A DNA stretch of 64,000 bases. It comes from CAZUVM01 sp964623885. Its GTDB lineage: Bacteria; Verrucomicrobiota; Verrucomicrobiia; Limisphaerales; UBA8199. Location of the stretch: assembly GCA_964623885.1 (NCBI GenBank), contig CAZUVM010000217.1:9546-73545 (forward strand), in the 5' to 3' direction. Both the position numbers and the translations under genes were made by a program. Each line of letters starts with the position of its first letter. Position 1 is the stretch's first letter. The notes beneath the pieces were generated by a model, which saw only the letters and a list, made by a program, of their open reading frames with translations, ran no database searches and was not told the origin of the DNA. Below, piece by piece: positions 1-8,214 of this stretch.

Positions 1-710
1 TCTTCAACCTCGGTTTTTTTGGGTTTGTTGTCCGAGCCGGCTGTTTTATTCCCGCTGTTTTCAGCCTTACCCTTGGCGGCGTCAGGATTTGCAGCAGCTT
101 TCTTTGATGCTTCTTCCTTAGCCAGTTTTTCCTGCAAATACTCGTAACGAAGCCGTTGTTCCCAGAGCTTTTTGGCGTCGTCGAGGTTCTTCGGGTAAGG
201 CATGTCCTTACGGTTGATCACGATGCGTTCGTCCGTATCAAACGTGAACTTGTCGTTCTTCAATAGCTCATCGACATAGGCGACGTGCTGCTGGAGACGC
301 TGCACGTAACGATTGAAGATGTCGCAAGCCGGCTGGGTGTCGTGGGCCTGCATTGTAAGGCGATCGAGATTGGTGCGGTATTTTGCGAATTCGTCGAGGT
401 CGCTCTGCAGGAAGTGGACGTGCTGGGGATCGAAGGTCTCGAGGTAGCGATCGAGGAATTTGCTGGAGACTTCGGAATTGAACACCGGGTGGGTGTAATG
501 GATTTCTTCGAGCAGCTTGGAGGTGACGGTGGCGATGCGACCGTCCCACGGTCCGGGTTTAATCGGGTGGAACGTGTTGGTCGAGACGAGGGTCAATTCC
601 GGCTGGACTTTGGCCGAATCGGGCGCCGCGGAAGCAGCAGTACAGAGGGACAAGATGACGTTGCCGCCCAGCAGGACCAGCAACACTCTCGCGGCAAAAC
701 GTGCGATCAT
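1..710 (-). CDS. prc: Tail-specific (C-terminal processing) protease, N-terminal part
   Basis: Reading leftward from ATG at 708-710 the frame stays open to the window edge (236 codons), so the C-terminus is outside. Residues 1-30 form a signal peptide (MIARFAARVLLVLLGG, then ALCT/AASA-like small residues). About residues 85-105 carry FDPQHVHFLQSDLDEF, which matches the N-terminal helical domain of Prc/Tsp-family proteases. In that family the domain precedes a PDZ and a Ser-Lys peptidase domain, and the enzyme degrades or trims periplasmic proteins. The last visible residues form a Lys/Glu/Ala-rich low-complexity stretch inside this domain. Catalytic residues lie beyond the edge. No clear Shine-Dalgarno precedes the start. 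The family assignment rests on the one motif and the secretion signal. Confidence 0.8.
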   Translation of the reverse strand, partial: MIARFAARVLLVLLGGNVILSLCTAASAAPDSAKVQPELTLVSTNTFHPIKPGPWDGRIATVTSKLLEEIHYTHPVFNSEVSSKFLDRYLETFDPQHVHFLQSDLDEFAKYRTNLDRLTMQAHDTQPACDIFNRYVQRLQQHVAYVDELLKNDKFTFDTDERIVINRKDMPYPKNLDDAKKLWEQRLRYEYLQEKLAKEEASKKAAANPDAAKGKAENSGNKTAGSDNKPKKTEVE

Positions 711-916
711 GATTTTGTTGCGTAACTAAAAGTGCCTAACAATAGCACAGATTGGACGGGCTGCACTCCCGAATGTTCACTAATGGATGGTCCGTTTTTG
801 ACCCTACTCGGCAACGCGCCTGTCGCGACCCCATGACTATGCCGAAGCGCGCGCACGGGGGCAATAAAGTTCTTTTGAGAATCCTTTTAGAATGCTCTTT
901 GCGGAGGCGAAGGATT

Positions 917-1029
917 GGGACGCCGAGGACGTCCTCCCTACCGGATTATGGACGATCGGGATGGATCCTTACTTGAGGTTTCCCACAGCGCGCCGACCCA
1001 AGCGGTAGGGACGCCGTCCTCGGCGTCCC
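917..1029. repeat. REP family A inverted pair (REPIN-like)
   Basis: A palindromic unit with core like GACGCCGAGGACGTCCTC (917-942) and its inverted partner with core GACGCCGTCCTCGGCGTC (1004-1029) bracket about 60 bases. This head-to-head layout is typical of REPINs mobilised by RAYT transposases. It lies in the 711-1054 gap, in which nothing else coding is seen. Further copies of the unit occur at 1556, 2655, 2770, 8028, 11302 and 63570. Confidence 0.75.
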
Positions 1030-1054
1030 TTTTCAAGACCGGAGCTATGAGCGT

Positions 1055-1436
1055 TTACCAAATCAATTGGTGCACTCTTCCTTGTAGTGGCCATTCGTCC
1101 AATGTTCTCGTCAGCCCCCGTCGCAGCGGATTCTCCCGTACATACTGCAGCTTTTCCTCGTACTCTTGCCTGTCCCTCATTCGGCGATGAAATGCAGTGC
1201 GCTGCCAAGCGCCTGCAGAATCGGGATGCTCACGACTGAACCGGTGCTTCCAAAATGAGATCCATCTATCGATGCCGAAATGCAAATCATACGGTGAACA
1301 GAAAAAGTGCACGTGTTCACGGCATTAACAGGTAGTAACCAACCCTCCAGGCAGTGGCCTCGTCACGCCAAATCCGAACCAGTTCGGCTTGCACCGAGGT
1401 ACAGCCGAGCCAGGGCGCCAATGTAAATATGCGCAC
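1055..1436 (-). pseudogene. Decayed REP-associated tyrosine transposase (RAYT, Y1_Tnp)
   Basis: The downstream frame (1312 to 1055) reads HFFCSPYDLHFGIDRWISFW, then YVRENPLRRGL and EWPLQG, the C-terminal half of a RAYT. Upstream, in another frame from about 1436, the sequence reads LVRIWRDEATAW and GYYLLMP before a stop. Joining the two frames at about 1313-1319 restores the expected MP-x-HVH HUH-nuclease motif; the DNA between ATGCCG and GTGCAC is 7 nt instead of 6, a one-base insertion. RAYTs recognise and move REP palindromes. The gene is flanked by REP family A units at 917-1029 and 1556-1582, so it was probably their transposase. It is inactive as it stands. Confidence 0.8.
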
Positions 1437-1555
1437 CGAGCGCGGGTCTTTGGCGGCCTGAATCCCGGTAACCAGCCTCGCCTTTAGGCATAGCATCGAG
1501 GTTGCGGCTATCGTGGCGTTATGTCAAGACACGTATCTCGAAAGGGACACCGATG

Positions 1556-1582
1556 GGGACGCCGGGGACGGCGTCCCTACCG
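1556..1582. repeat. REP family A unit
   Basis: A palindrome with core GACGCCGGGGACGGCGTC followed by CCTACCGGAT. It sits immediately after the stop codon of the DUF1460 gene and beside the RAYT remnant. It may also act as a transcript-end hairpin. The rest of 1437-1555 shows no gene. Confidence 0.75.
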
Positions 1583-1584
1583 GA

Positions 1585-2514
1585 TTAGGACCGGGCCGTG
1601 GGAAGTTCCCGCGGGCGGGCGATCATGATGCCGGTCAATTTGGGGGACCAGTTGAGGCATTTGCTGAGCTCGGGTTCGAAGGTCACGCTCATGCGGGAAC
1701 GCGAAGAGGAGGCATCCATGAAATGCACGACACCCTCGTCATCCTTGATGCACAGGCCGGTATGGGCAATGTCGATGCCCTCGGCAGCAGTGGTGACGCC
1801 GACAATATCGCCAGTGCGGAGCAGTGGTTCGGCGGCAGCGATTTTGTCCATCGGCAGATATTTCAACGAGCGCGTATTGATGGTGTCTTCAATTCGCCGG
1901 ATCTCGGGGATGAGGTCAGGGTGCGCCGCAAGCTGGCGGTAGTTCTCCGGATGCTGGGACATGATTCCGACCTTTTGGGTGAAGGGTTCGGCGCCAGGCA
2001 GCTCTGGAGTGAGGATGCGGACGACGGCTTTCTTTTCGTTGTCGACGAACCAATCGGTGGTGTAGTGAAGCCGGGTTGTGAAATCGCCCATGCGGCCGCC
2101 GCGATAGCGGGTGGTTTGGAGTTCGGCGACTAGATCTTCTGGGGAGCTTCGGCCGCGCTTGAGCATCCTGGCGAAGCAAAGCGAGTCTTCGAAAAAGGTA
2201 ACGCAATCGAGTCCCTTGAGATTGATGACGCAGAACTCCTGATCTTTGGAAGCCTCCAAAGTAAAACCCACGTAAGGCGTGTCTTTAAGCTCCATCGCGA
2301 TTTTGCCAACGAGCTCGCCGATGGGTAAGCGCCGCCAACCCTCGGAGCCGGCCTTGTCAACGATGCGGGTGAATACGTCCTGGCCGTCGAAATGCGCGAG
2401 TTGTTCGCGCATCCAGGCGCTGGTGGCGGCCAGGGCGGAGGAGCCAAGCAGGCCGGAAGTTCCCAGGCAAGTGGCGTGAAGAAAGTCGCGACGGGACAGG
2501 TTATGACCGAGCAT
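1585..2514 (-). CDS. Tat-exported DUF1460 (N-acetylmuramoyl-L-alanine amidase-like) protein
   Basis: A 309-residue protein if read from ATG at 2514; an upstream in-frame ATG at 2553 would add 13 residues. The chosen start places a twin-arginine signal (SRRDFLHATCLG) directly at the N-terminus, followed by a hydrophobic stretch ending in SSALAATSA. The body has features of the DUF1460 family, which has an NlpC/P60-like fold: LKGLDCVTFFEDSLCFAR carries the likely catalytic Cys, and AEGIDIAHTGLCIK and VHFMDASS carry the likely catalytic His and neighbouring residues. Family members are thought to cleave peptidoglycan stem peptides or related amides. A periplasmic location is inferred from the Tat signal. 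REP units sit on both sides. Confidence 0.8.
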   Translation of the reverse strand: MLGHNLSRRDFLHATCLGTSGLLGSSALAATSAWMREQLAHFDGQDVFTRIVDKAGSEGWRRLPIGELVGKIAMELKDTPYVGFTLEASKDQEFCVINLKGLDCVTFFEDSLCFARMLKRGRSSPEDLVAELQTTRYRGGRMGDFTTRLHYTTDWFVDNEKKAVVRILTPELPGAEPFTQKVGIMSQHPENYRQLAAHPDLIPEIRRIEDTINTRSLKYLPMDKIAAAEPLLRTGDIVGVTTAAEGIDIAHTGLCIKDDEGVVHFMDASSSRSRMSVTFEPELSKCLNWSPKLTGIMIARPRELPTARS

Positions 2515-2654
2515 CGCAGAAGGATGATGTGGCGGTGAAGGTAGAGCAAGCACGGGGAGCGCCGAGAACGAGGCACGAGCGGTATTTTGTCACCACGATT
2601 GAGGCAGGACAAAAGGCCGAAGCCCGAATACCGAAATCCTTCGAAGCCCGAACT

Positions 2655-2794
2655 GGTAGGGATGCCGTCCTCGGCGTCCCCATTACTTCTTCTTGAGCCA
2701 CGACATCCCTTCCTGCGCGAGAAATCGGTCAGGGGTAAACTCGATGACACCGGAGCAGGTTTGAAATAGGGACGCCGGGACGGCGTCCCTACCA
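2655..2794. repeat. REP family A inverted pair
   Basis: Two REP A units face each other: 2655-2681 (core GATGCCGTCCTCGGCGTC) and 2770-2794 (core GACGCCGGGACGGCGTC). The pair fills most of the gap between the DUF1460 gene and the pilin-like gene. No coding region is supported here. Confidence 0.75.
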
Positions 2795-2817
2795 AAGATT
2801 TTACACTGTGTCCCGGC

Positions 2818-3714
2818 TCAGTATGAGTTAGAGGAAACGCGTTGGGTATGGAACGAGAGCCAATGGATATCGGGATCGCCGGCGGATGAAATGAGGCTTA
2901 AGGTATAACTGTCGAGCACTTGGCGGGCGCGCGGCTGGGTAAGGCAACCGCTCCATTTGTGCAATTCGGAATGGCCGTCGGCAAAAGAAAAGGTTGCAGC
3001 ATCGTTATGGTAGGTTGCCGGCAGGTCGACAAGCGCGGTCTGATGCGGACTAAAGAATCCGGGATCGTTCATGCTGTCGGGGTGCTCGTCCAGATAGACG
3101 AACGTCTGAGCAGGCCCGGGGAATTGAATGTCCGAAATCTTGGTGATCTGGTGGTAGAGGGAATCCCACGGTCCGGTCTGCGCGTTTCCGCTGCCGATGG
3201 CCAGGCTCGCGGAATAACTTCGAGCCCGTTGGCTCCAACCTCGGGCCTGCTGGACTGTGCTGAGGTAATTATCGGCGGGGCATTTGAAAATGTTGGTTGA
3301 GCCGCCGAGATACGGCGCGATACGGGCGTATCTTGGGTTCGTTAGGAACGCGGTGTTGGTGTTATCGGTGCTGAGTGTCCAATCGAGCCAACCAGCCACC
3401 CAACCGGCGCCCCAGGTGGGATCGCCAGCGCCGCCCTGCGCGGCTCCGCCATGGAGAACGACAAGTATCTTGTCGTGATTTTCCTGGGCGTACATCTGCC
3501 AACCGACCATAAGCTGGCGCGTATTGTAGAGGCATTGAAGACTTTTGGCGGCAGGGTTGCTGCGGACCAGACCCAGAGCGAGCACGGGAACGAGCAATAC
3601 AAGAACGAATACGACGACGAGTAATTCGACAAAAGTGAAAGCGCCATGAATGCGCGAGTCCGCGGCAGGGCGCCTGGTCTTTTGGGTAGCTTTTAACAAA
3701 AGTTTGATTCGCAT
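2818..3714 (-). CDS. Type IV pilin-like secreted protein with H-X9-DG motif
   Basis: 298 residues from ATG at 3714; an upstream ATG at 3735 is also in frame. Near residue 25 the motif GAFTFVELLVVV is a prepilin/pseudopilin cleavage and methylation signal, where a prepilin peptidase would cut before Phe. It is followed by a 20-residue hydrophobic helix. The C-terminal part holds HNDAATFSFADG, the H-X9-DG motif that characterises large families of exported pilin-like proteins in Verrucomicrobiota and Planctomycetota. Their function is unknown; roles in type II-like secretion or surface display have been suggested. It lies 31 bp after a close paralogue (3746-4645), probably in one transcript with it. 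Confidence 0.85.
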   Translation of the reverse strand: MRIKLLLKATQKTRRPAADSRIHGAFTFVELLVVVFVLVLLVPVLALGLVRSNPAAKSLQCLYNTRQLMVGWQMYAQENHDKILVVLHGGAAQGGAGDPTWGAGWVAGWLDWTLSTDNTNTAFLTNPRYARIAPYLGGSTNIFKCPADNYLSTVQQARGWSQRARSYSASLAIGSGNAQTGPWDSLYHQITKISDIQFPGPAQTFVYLDEHPDSMNDPGFFSPHQTALVDLPATYHNDAATFSFADGHSELHKWSGCLTQPRARQVLDSYTLSLISSAGDPDIHWLSFHTQRVSSNSY

Positions 3715-3745
3715 AACAGAATTGGCCTCGTTCAAGCTCTCCGGT

Positions 3746-4645
3746 TTAATATTTCACTGTGGTATTCTGAGCCAACCATTGGACGTCTATCCACGAATCT
3801 CCGGCTGACACGTTTAGGTTGAAGAATGTCCCCGGTTGAAAGGGCACTCGGATAGTATTACCGATCCACTGATGGGAGAGGGCATGGCCATCGGCAAAAG
3901 AAAGGCTGGCGGCGCCGTTATGGAAACTGGCGGGAAAATCGATTATTTTCGCCGAAGCTGGAGGATCGCCAGGCTGAGCCCCTGTGCACTGCACATTGAG
4001 CATAGCGTCGTTAATGCTGTCCGGCTGCTCGTCTATAAAAACAAAGGTTTTAAACGGCAAAACGATGTCCCCGGTCTTACGATAAACACGCCATTTGGTT
4101 TGTCCTGGATTTAGACCACCGTCAAGCCACTCACCCGTGCCAAACACGCCACTCATTGAAATGCTGCGCACGCGCGGCACGACCGTGCCCGCAGGCAATC
4201 CGTTCCACGAATTGGCAAGTGTTACCGTGGAGACGTCAGCCGGGCACTTAAATACGGCCAGGCTCCCGGCGACATAAGTCCAGAGGGGACTCTTGGTAGG
4301 ATTCGGATTGGCGAGATCCGTGTGATAATCGTAATTAGAGGGATTCGCTCCGTCCCAATTTAACGTGCCGGAGATCCAGTTTGGGCGTTGACTTGACGCA
4401 GAGCTATCCTGGCAGGTCACAAGAAAGCCATTGTGATCATCGGTCCACTGCCGCCAAGCCGAGTACAATTGTCGGGTGTTATTCTGGCATTGGAAGGTCT
4501 TGCTGGTCGGCTGTGATCTTGCCAGCGCAAGCGGCAGGATGAATAGAAGCAACCCTGAGAGCGCAACAGCGACGCACAGTTCCACCAATGTAAAGCCCGC
4601 GTGTGAACGACCCTGGCTGCGTGATGAAAAATCGAGAGATTTCAT
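3746..4645 (-). CDS. Type IV pilin-like secreted protein with H-X9-DG motif
   Basis: 299 residues. GFTLVELCVAVALSG at residues 17-31 is a textbook prepilin N-terminal cleavage signal with its hydrophobic helix. The C-terminal region has HNGAASLSFADG (H-X9-DG). It shares architecture and scattered identity with the downstream gene: FKCPADVSTV resembles FKCPADNYLS, and the FVFIDEQPDSIND block resembles FVYLDEHPDSMND. This suggests tandem duplication followed by divergence. It lies 29 bp downstream of the propeller gene, so the three may be co-transcribed. The function of the family is not known. Confidence 0.85.
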   Translation of the reverse strand: MKSLDFSSRSQGRSHAGFTLVELCVAVALSGLLLFILPLALARSQPTSKTFQCQNNTRQLYSAWRQWTDDHNGFLVTCQDSSASSQRPNWISGTLNWDGANPSNYDYHTDLANPNPTKSPLWTYVAGSLAVFKCPADVSTVTLANSWNGLPAGTVVPRVRSISMSGVFGTGEWLDGGLNPGQTKWRVYRKTGDIVLPFKTFVFIDEQPDSINDAMLNVQCTGAQPGDPPASAKIIDFPASFHNGAASLSFADGHALSHQWIGNTIRVPFQPGTFFNLNVSAGDSWIDVQWLAQNTTVKY

Positions 4646-4674
4646 ACTAATGATCGTTTTAGGTTTTCAGGAAT

Positions 4675-7600
4675 TCAGAAGGCTACGACCCGGTAATATC
4701 TTTGACCTGCATTCGGGGATGGATCCTGGAAGGAGCCCTGATTGCCGAGCACGGTTACGCCACTGCTGAGGTCTTGCCAGACCGGATCGGCGAGGCTGTT
4801 TTTAAATTGTACGCGGTAGCTTTTGCCCTGAATGACAGGCCAGGTCATACGGGACGGCTGAGTGGGATCGGCCGCCAGTTGAAACACCGGCACCGTGCCA
4901 CCTGAGTAAAGTTTGTATTCAATAATATCCGAGCTTTGGTTGAAATCCTGCGCCACCAGATCGGGGGCCCAGCTTTGGAAAAAGACCGAAGCGCTATCGC
5001 CGCTGAATACGGGCTGAAGAGAGCGATTGCCGCCGCTTGTGACGCCGTACTGGTTAGGGCTTAGGAGCGTAGTCGTGCCGGTCAATCGGTCATAAAGGAA
5101 CACATCCGGTATGCCGTTGGCGTCCGCCTGAACGATATTGGTAGCGGCGCTTCGAAAGGCGATGAACCTGCCATCGGCACTGACATCGGGAGAATCCGAT
5201 ACGCCAAGGCCAGCTGAACTCGACCCGTAGGCGTGACTGACAAGAATGCTATTACCGGTGGTGAGGTCGAACGCATAGACCTGGATGGTGTTTGGGGGTG
5301 GATTGACACCGCCTTTGACTCCAACCAACACACTGGCATCGCTGCTGAGCCGCAGGTGTTGGTAATATAATGAGGACGAATTGGATTCGACGACCCAGTT
5401 CGTAACCGCAGCCAAGTCAGCTGCTACGAGCATATAGGAACCGCCAGTAGTTTTTTCAGCAAATGCGATGTGATTCCCCGTCGGGTCAATTGCGATGCCA
5501 TATAGCACCGCGCACGTGTTGGTGTAGATCCGACCCGCGGCTTGCGGATCCCAAACGTAAAGGTAAGTGTTGCCCAAACCAGGCGCATTACCGTAAGCCA
5601 CTCGTCCCGAAGGGGACATCACGGCAACCAGATCTCCTGCCGGGCTAATCGCATCCCAGTTGGTGGTCAGCGCGTAGGTCGCCGCCGATTGAAGATCCCG
5701 GACGAACAAGTTCTCCGACGAAGGTGCAAGCTGGCCCGGGACAAGGTTCGTGGCCTTGCTCCGGAAAAGGACAAACCTACCGCCGGCGGAAACCGCTGCA
5801 GTGTAGGAATCGCTGTTACCCGACCCAATGCCATTGGTATTGACGCTGACCAGGGTTGTCGTCCCCAGTTGGAGATCGCGGACGAAGACGTCGATGGCCT
5901 TGTTTGTGTCACCAGGGACGAGGTTATCCGCGCGGCTGGAGAAGGCGACATAGCGCCCATCGGAACTGATGGCGGGGTCGGAAGAAACGCCATCGCCGGA
6001 ATAGCCATTGGTAGCGACGCTCACAAGGATGTTAGTGCCGTTAAGCAGGTCACGGACGAAAATGTCCCGGCAATTATTGGTATCATTGGGGACGAGATTG
6101 TCGGCCTCGCTGGCAAAGGCGACGTAGAGGCCGTTGGAACTGATGGAAGTGGTGGCCAGCGAGCTGGGGCCGTTTGGAGTCAGCGAGGGAAGCGCGGGAT
6201 CGTGGACCGAGATGAGTTCGGTCGTGCCCGCCGTCAGGTCGCGCAGGAAAACGTCGTAATCGCGGTTGCGATCGTTGGGCACGGGGCCGGCATCAGCGCA
6301 TTCGAAGGCAATGAGGCGAAAATCCGGAGTGAACCGCGGAATAGTGGCGGCGCTTACGGGAGAACCGATTGAGTTGGTATCGGCATCGAGCAAGGATGTG
6401 GTTCCGGCAGACACGTTGCGCAGATAAACGTGATAATCGCCCTGGAGGGCATTGGGAGTCAGGTTGGTAGCCGTGCTGAGAAAAGCGACGAATTGGCCGG
6501 AAGGTGAAACGACCGGCCAGTCACAAACGGAATTGGTTTGGACCTGGCCGGTGGGATCGGCGCTAGCCAGGATCAATGAATCGGTCCATCCATCCCACAG
6601 CTCGACACACGTGGTTGAGCCAACGGTGCCATTGGTGTTGGCGACGAATGCGACGTAGCGGCCGTCCGGGCTAAGGTCGAGACTACGAGCATCGTCATAC
6701 GACCCGGTTGGCACCGCGGCGTTCGTGTGGATGACATCAGTAACACCAGAGCCGGTTTTGTACCGCAGAACTGTGCCGAAGGTCGTCAAAGCGGCGCTGG
6801 CCTCGTAAGCAACATACTGTCCATCCGCGCTAATCGCGTGATTGAACGAGAAGACGCTGTTCGAAGGCACAGCGGTGCGGGCGTAGGTGCTCGCCCAGAT
6901 GGTGGTCCCCCCGACCACATCACGCACGTATACATCACCTCCCGGCGGAACACCGGGCACGAGGTTCGTCGCGGTGCTGAAGAAAGCAATGTAGCGTCCA
7001 TCCGGGGTCATATCGGGCGCTTCGGAACTGCCGGACGGCGCCGAGGCGTTCGTGGAGACAGCGCCCGCGCTCACAAGCGTGGTGGTTTGAGATTGCAGAT
7101 CGCGAACGAAAATATCCGGGATGCCATTGTTATCGCCACCGACCAGGTTATTGGCCCCGCTGACAAAGGCCACATAGCGACCATCCGGAGTCATCATGGC
7201 AGTGCGCGAGGCGCCGTTGCCGACGGTCCCGTTGGTGCTGACGCTTACAAGCAACGTGGTGCCGTGGACCAGGTCGCGAACGAAGACGTCGGAAGCGCCA
7301 TTTGTGTCTCCCGGGACGAGGTCGCTGGCGCTGCTTTCGAACAAGGCAAACTGTCCATTGGTCGAGAGACCGACCGGCCAGGAATTGCCGTTGCCGCCCG
7401 CCACGCCGGAGACATTTACACTGACGAGGGTGGTGGTTCCGTTGGTGCGGTCCCGCCGAAACACATTAATGGCCGCAGGGATTTGAAGCGGAATGGGGTT
7501 GCCATTGGTGGCCACCAACAGATTGTCCGCGGTGCTGGCGAAGAGCACGTAGCGTCCGTCAGGACTGAGGATCGGAGCCCAGGAATCGCCGCCGGCCCCT

Positions 7601-7713
7601 GCTGGTGAGCCCAATGAGGGGTCGACATTCGAAATCAGTCGCAATCCCTGGCCAATCGCGAGTAAGCACAGAACGGATGAAGCGAGCAGGGACAAGAGAG
7701 CAATCTTTTTCAT
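4675..7713 (-). CDS. Large secreted beta-propeller (PD40/TolB-like) protein
   Basis: 1012 residues from ATG at 7713. This start is chosen over upstream in-frame ATGs because it begins a signal peptide (MKKIALLSLLASSVLCLLAI) and has AAGGAAAC 6-8 bases upstream. The body is a run of PD40/WD40-like blades with DGRYVAF(V/F)S followed by DxFVRDLxxGTTxLVSV, repeated about ten times. Such repeats fold into TolB-like propellers used for binding or scaffolding. The C-terminal 60 residues (SYRVQFKNSL, then GQRYYRVVAF) are a short beta-sandwich-like tail often seen at the end of exported verrucomicrobial proteins. No catalytic site is visible. It is followed by two pilin-like genes on the same strand. 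Confidence 0.85.
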   Translation of the reverse strand: MKKIALLSLLASSVLCLLAIGQGLRLISNVDPSLGSPAGAGGDSWAPILSPDGRYVLFASTADNLLVATNGNPIPLQIPAAINVFRRDRTNGTTTLVSVNVSGVAGGNGNSWPVGLSTNGQFALFESSASDLVPGDTNGASDVFVRDLVHGTTLLVSVSTNGTVGNGASRTAMMTPDGRYVAFVSGANNLVGGDNNGIPDIFVRDLQSQTTTLVSAGAVSTNASAPSGSSEAPDMTPDGRYIAFFSTATNLVPGVPPGGDVYVRDVVGGTTIWASTYARTAVPSNSVFSFNHAISADGQYVAYEASAALTTFGTVLRYKTGSGVTDVIHTNAAVPTGSYDDARSLDLSPDGRYVAFVANTNGTVGSTTCVELWDGWTDSLILASADPTGQVQTNSVCDWPVVSPSGQFVAFLSTATNLTPNALQGDYHVYLRNVSAGTTSLLDADTNSIGSPVSAATIPRFTPDFRLIAFECADAGPVPNDRNRDYDVFLRDLTAGTTELISVHDPALPSLTPNGPSSLATTSISSNGLYVAFASEADNLVPNDTNNCRDIFVRDLLNGTNILVSVATNGYSGDGVSSDPAISSDGRYVAFSSRADNLVPGDTNKAIDVFVRDLQLGTTTLVSVNTNGIGSGNSDSYTAAVSAGGRFVLFRSKATNLVPGQLAPSSENLFVRDLQSAATYALTTNWDAISPAGDLVAVMSPSGRVAYGNAPGLGNTYLYVWDPQAAGRIYTNTCAVLYGIAIDPTGNHIAFAEKTTGGSYMLVAADLAAVTNWVVESNSSSLYYQHLRLSSDASVLVGVKGGVNPPPNTIQVYAFDLTTGNSILVSHAYGSSSAGLGVSDSPDVSADGRFIAFRSAATNIVQADANGIPDVFLYDRLTGTTTLLSPNQYGVTSGGNRSLQPVFSGDSASVFFQSWAPDLVAQDFNQSSDIIEYKLYSGGTVPVFQLAADPTQPSRMTWPVIQGKSYRVQFKNSLADPVWQDLSSGVTVLGNQGSFQDPSPNAGQRYYRVVAF

Positions 7714-7771
7714 AACAAGTTTCCTTCTTCCGATCGGCATGAATTTTAGCACCTCTGAAGCTAATGTCATC

Positions 7772-7799
7772 ATTTAAAGCTGAGACAGAATTGACTCAA
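7772..7799 (-). promoter_or_regulatory. Possible sigma-70-like promoter of the propeller gene
   Basis: On the minus strand TTGAGT (7794-7799) and TTAAAT (7772-7777) are 16 bases apart, about 58 bases upstream of the chosen ATG at 7713. The match to consensus is moderate and this AT-rich patch could match by chance. Confidence 0.3.
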
Positions 7800-7996
7800 C
7801 CAACTTTCATTTCTTCTTCATTATGATTAGCACTCGCCGAGCAGCTTGTCTGTCAGGAGGCGCTGGAAACTAATGTAAGGAAAATCCTTACGGGGAATGC
7901 ACAACAACATAGTTTGCGGTGCCGTGGTCTACCGAGATTGGACAGCCACTGAAAGCCGCAGCGTCCAGTTGGGGACGGCCATGGGAGAGGGAAATC

Positions 7997-8054
7997 GGGG
8001 AAACGGCGTCCGTACCGAATTTAAAATGGGGACGCCGAGGACGGCGTCCCTACC
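7997..8054. repeat. REP family A unit with a degenerate neighbour
   Basis: A clear unit at 8028-8054 (core GACGCCGAGGACGGCGTC, then CCTACC) follows a decayed half-unit at 7997-8015. They occupy the 7714-8214 gap between the divergent propeller and kinase genes; no coding region is supported there. Confidence 0.7.
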
Positions 8055-8214
8055 AGCCAGTCCCCACCCGCCCAGCGCCAAGCGAAACGTGCGGACTAGG
8101 AACTGGTTTCGAGATTCACTATCCAAAACGATTGTCTGTTCCCAAAACTCATAACATCCAGTATGCTTGACGACAAGGGGAAGCGAAGGCCCGGAAGGCC
8201 TCCGGCTTGCTCAA

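Noticed and set aside
1513..2133. A 206-codon plus-strand frame
   Set aside because: Antisense to the DUF1460 gene and begins in a REP unit.
2130..2795. A 221-codon minus-strand frame
   Set aside because: It crosses two REP units and overlaps the DUF1460 gene in another frame.
5542..6372. A long plus-strand frame inside the propeller gene
   Set aside because: Shadow caused by the repeated codons of the propeller; repetitive composition and no domain.
6727..7608. A 293-codon plus-strand frame inside the propeller gene
   Set aside because: Same antisense shadow of the repeats; no start signal or family pattern.
7897..8154. A small plus-strand gene upstream of the first kinase
   Set aside because: The frame is made of a REP A unit and has no domain.
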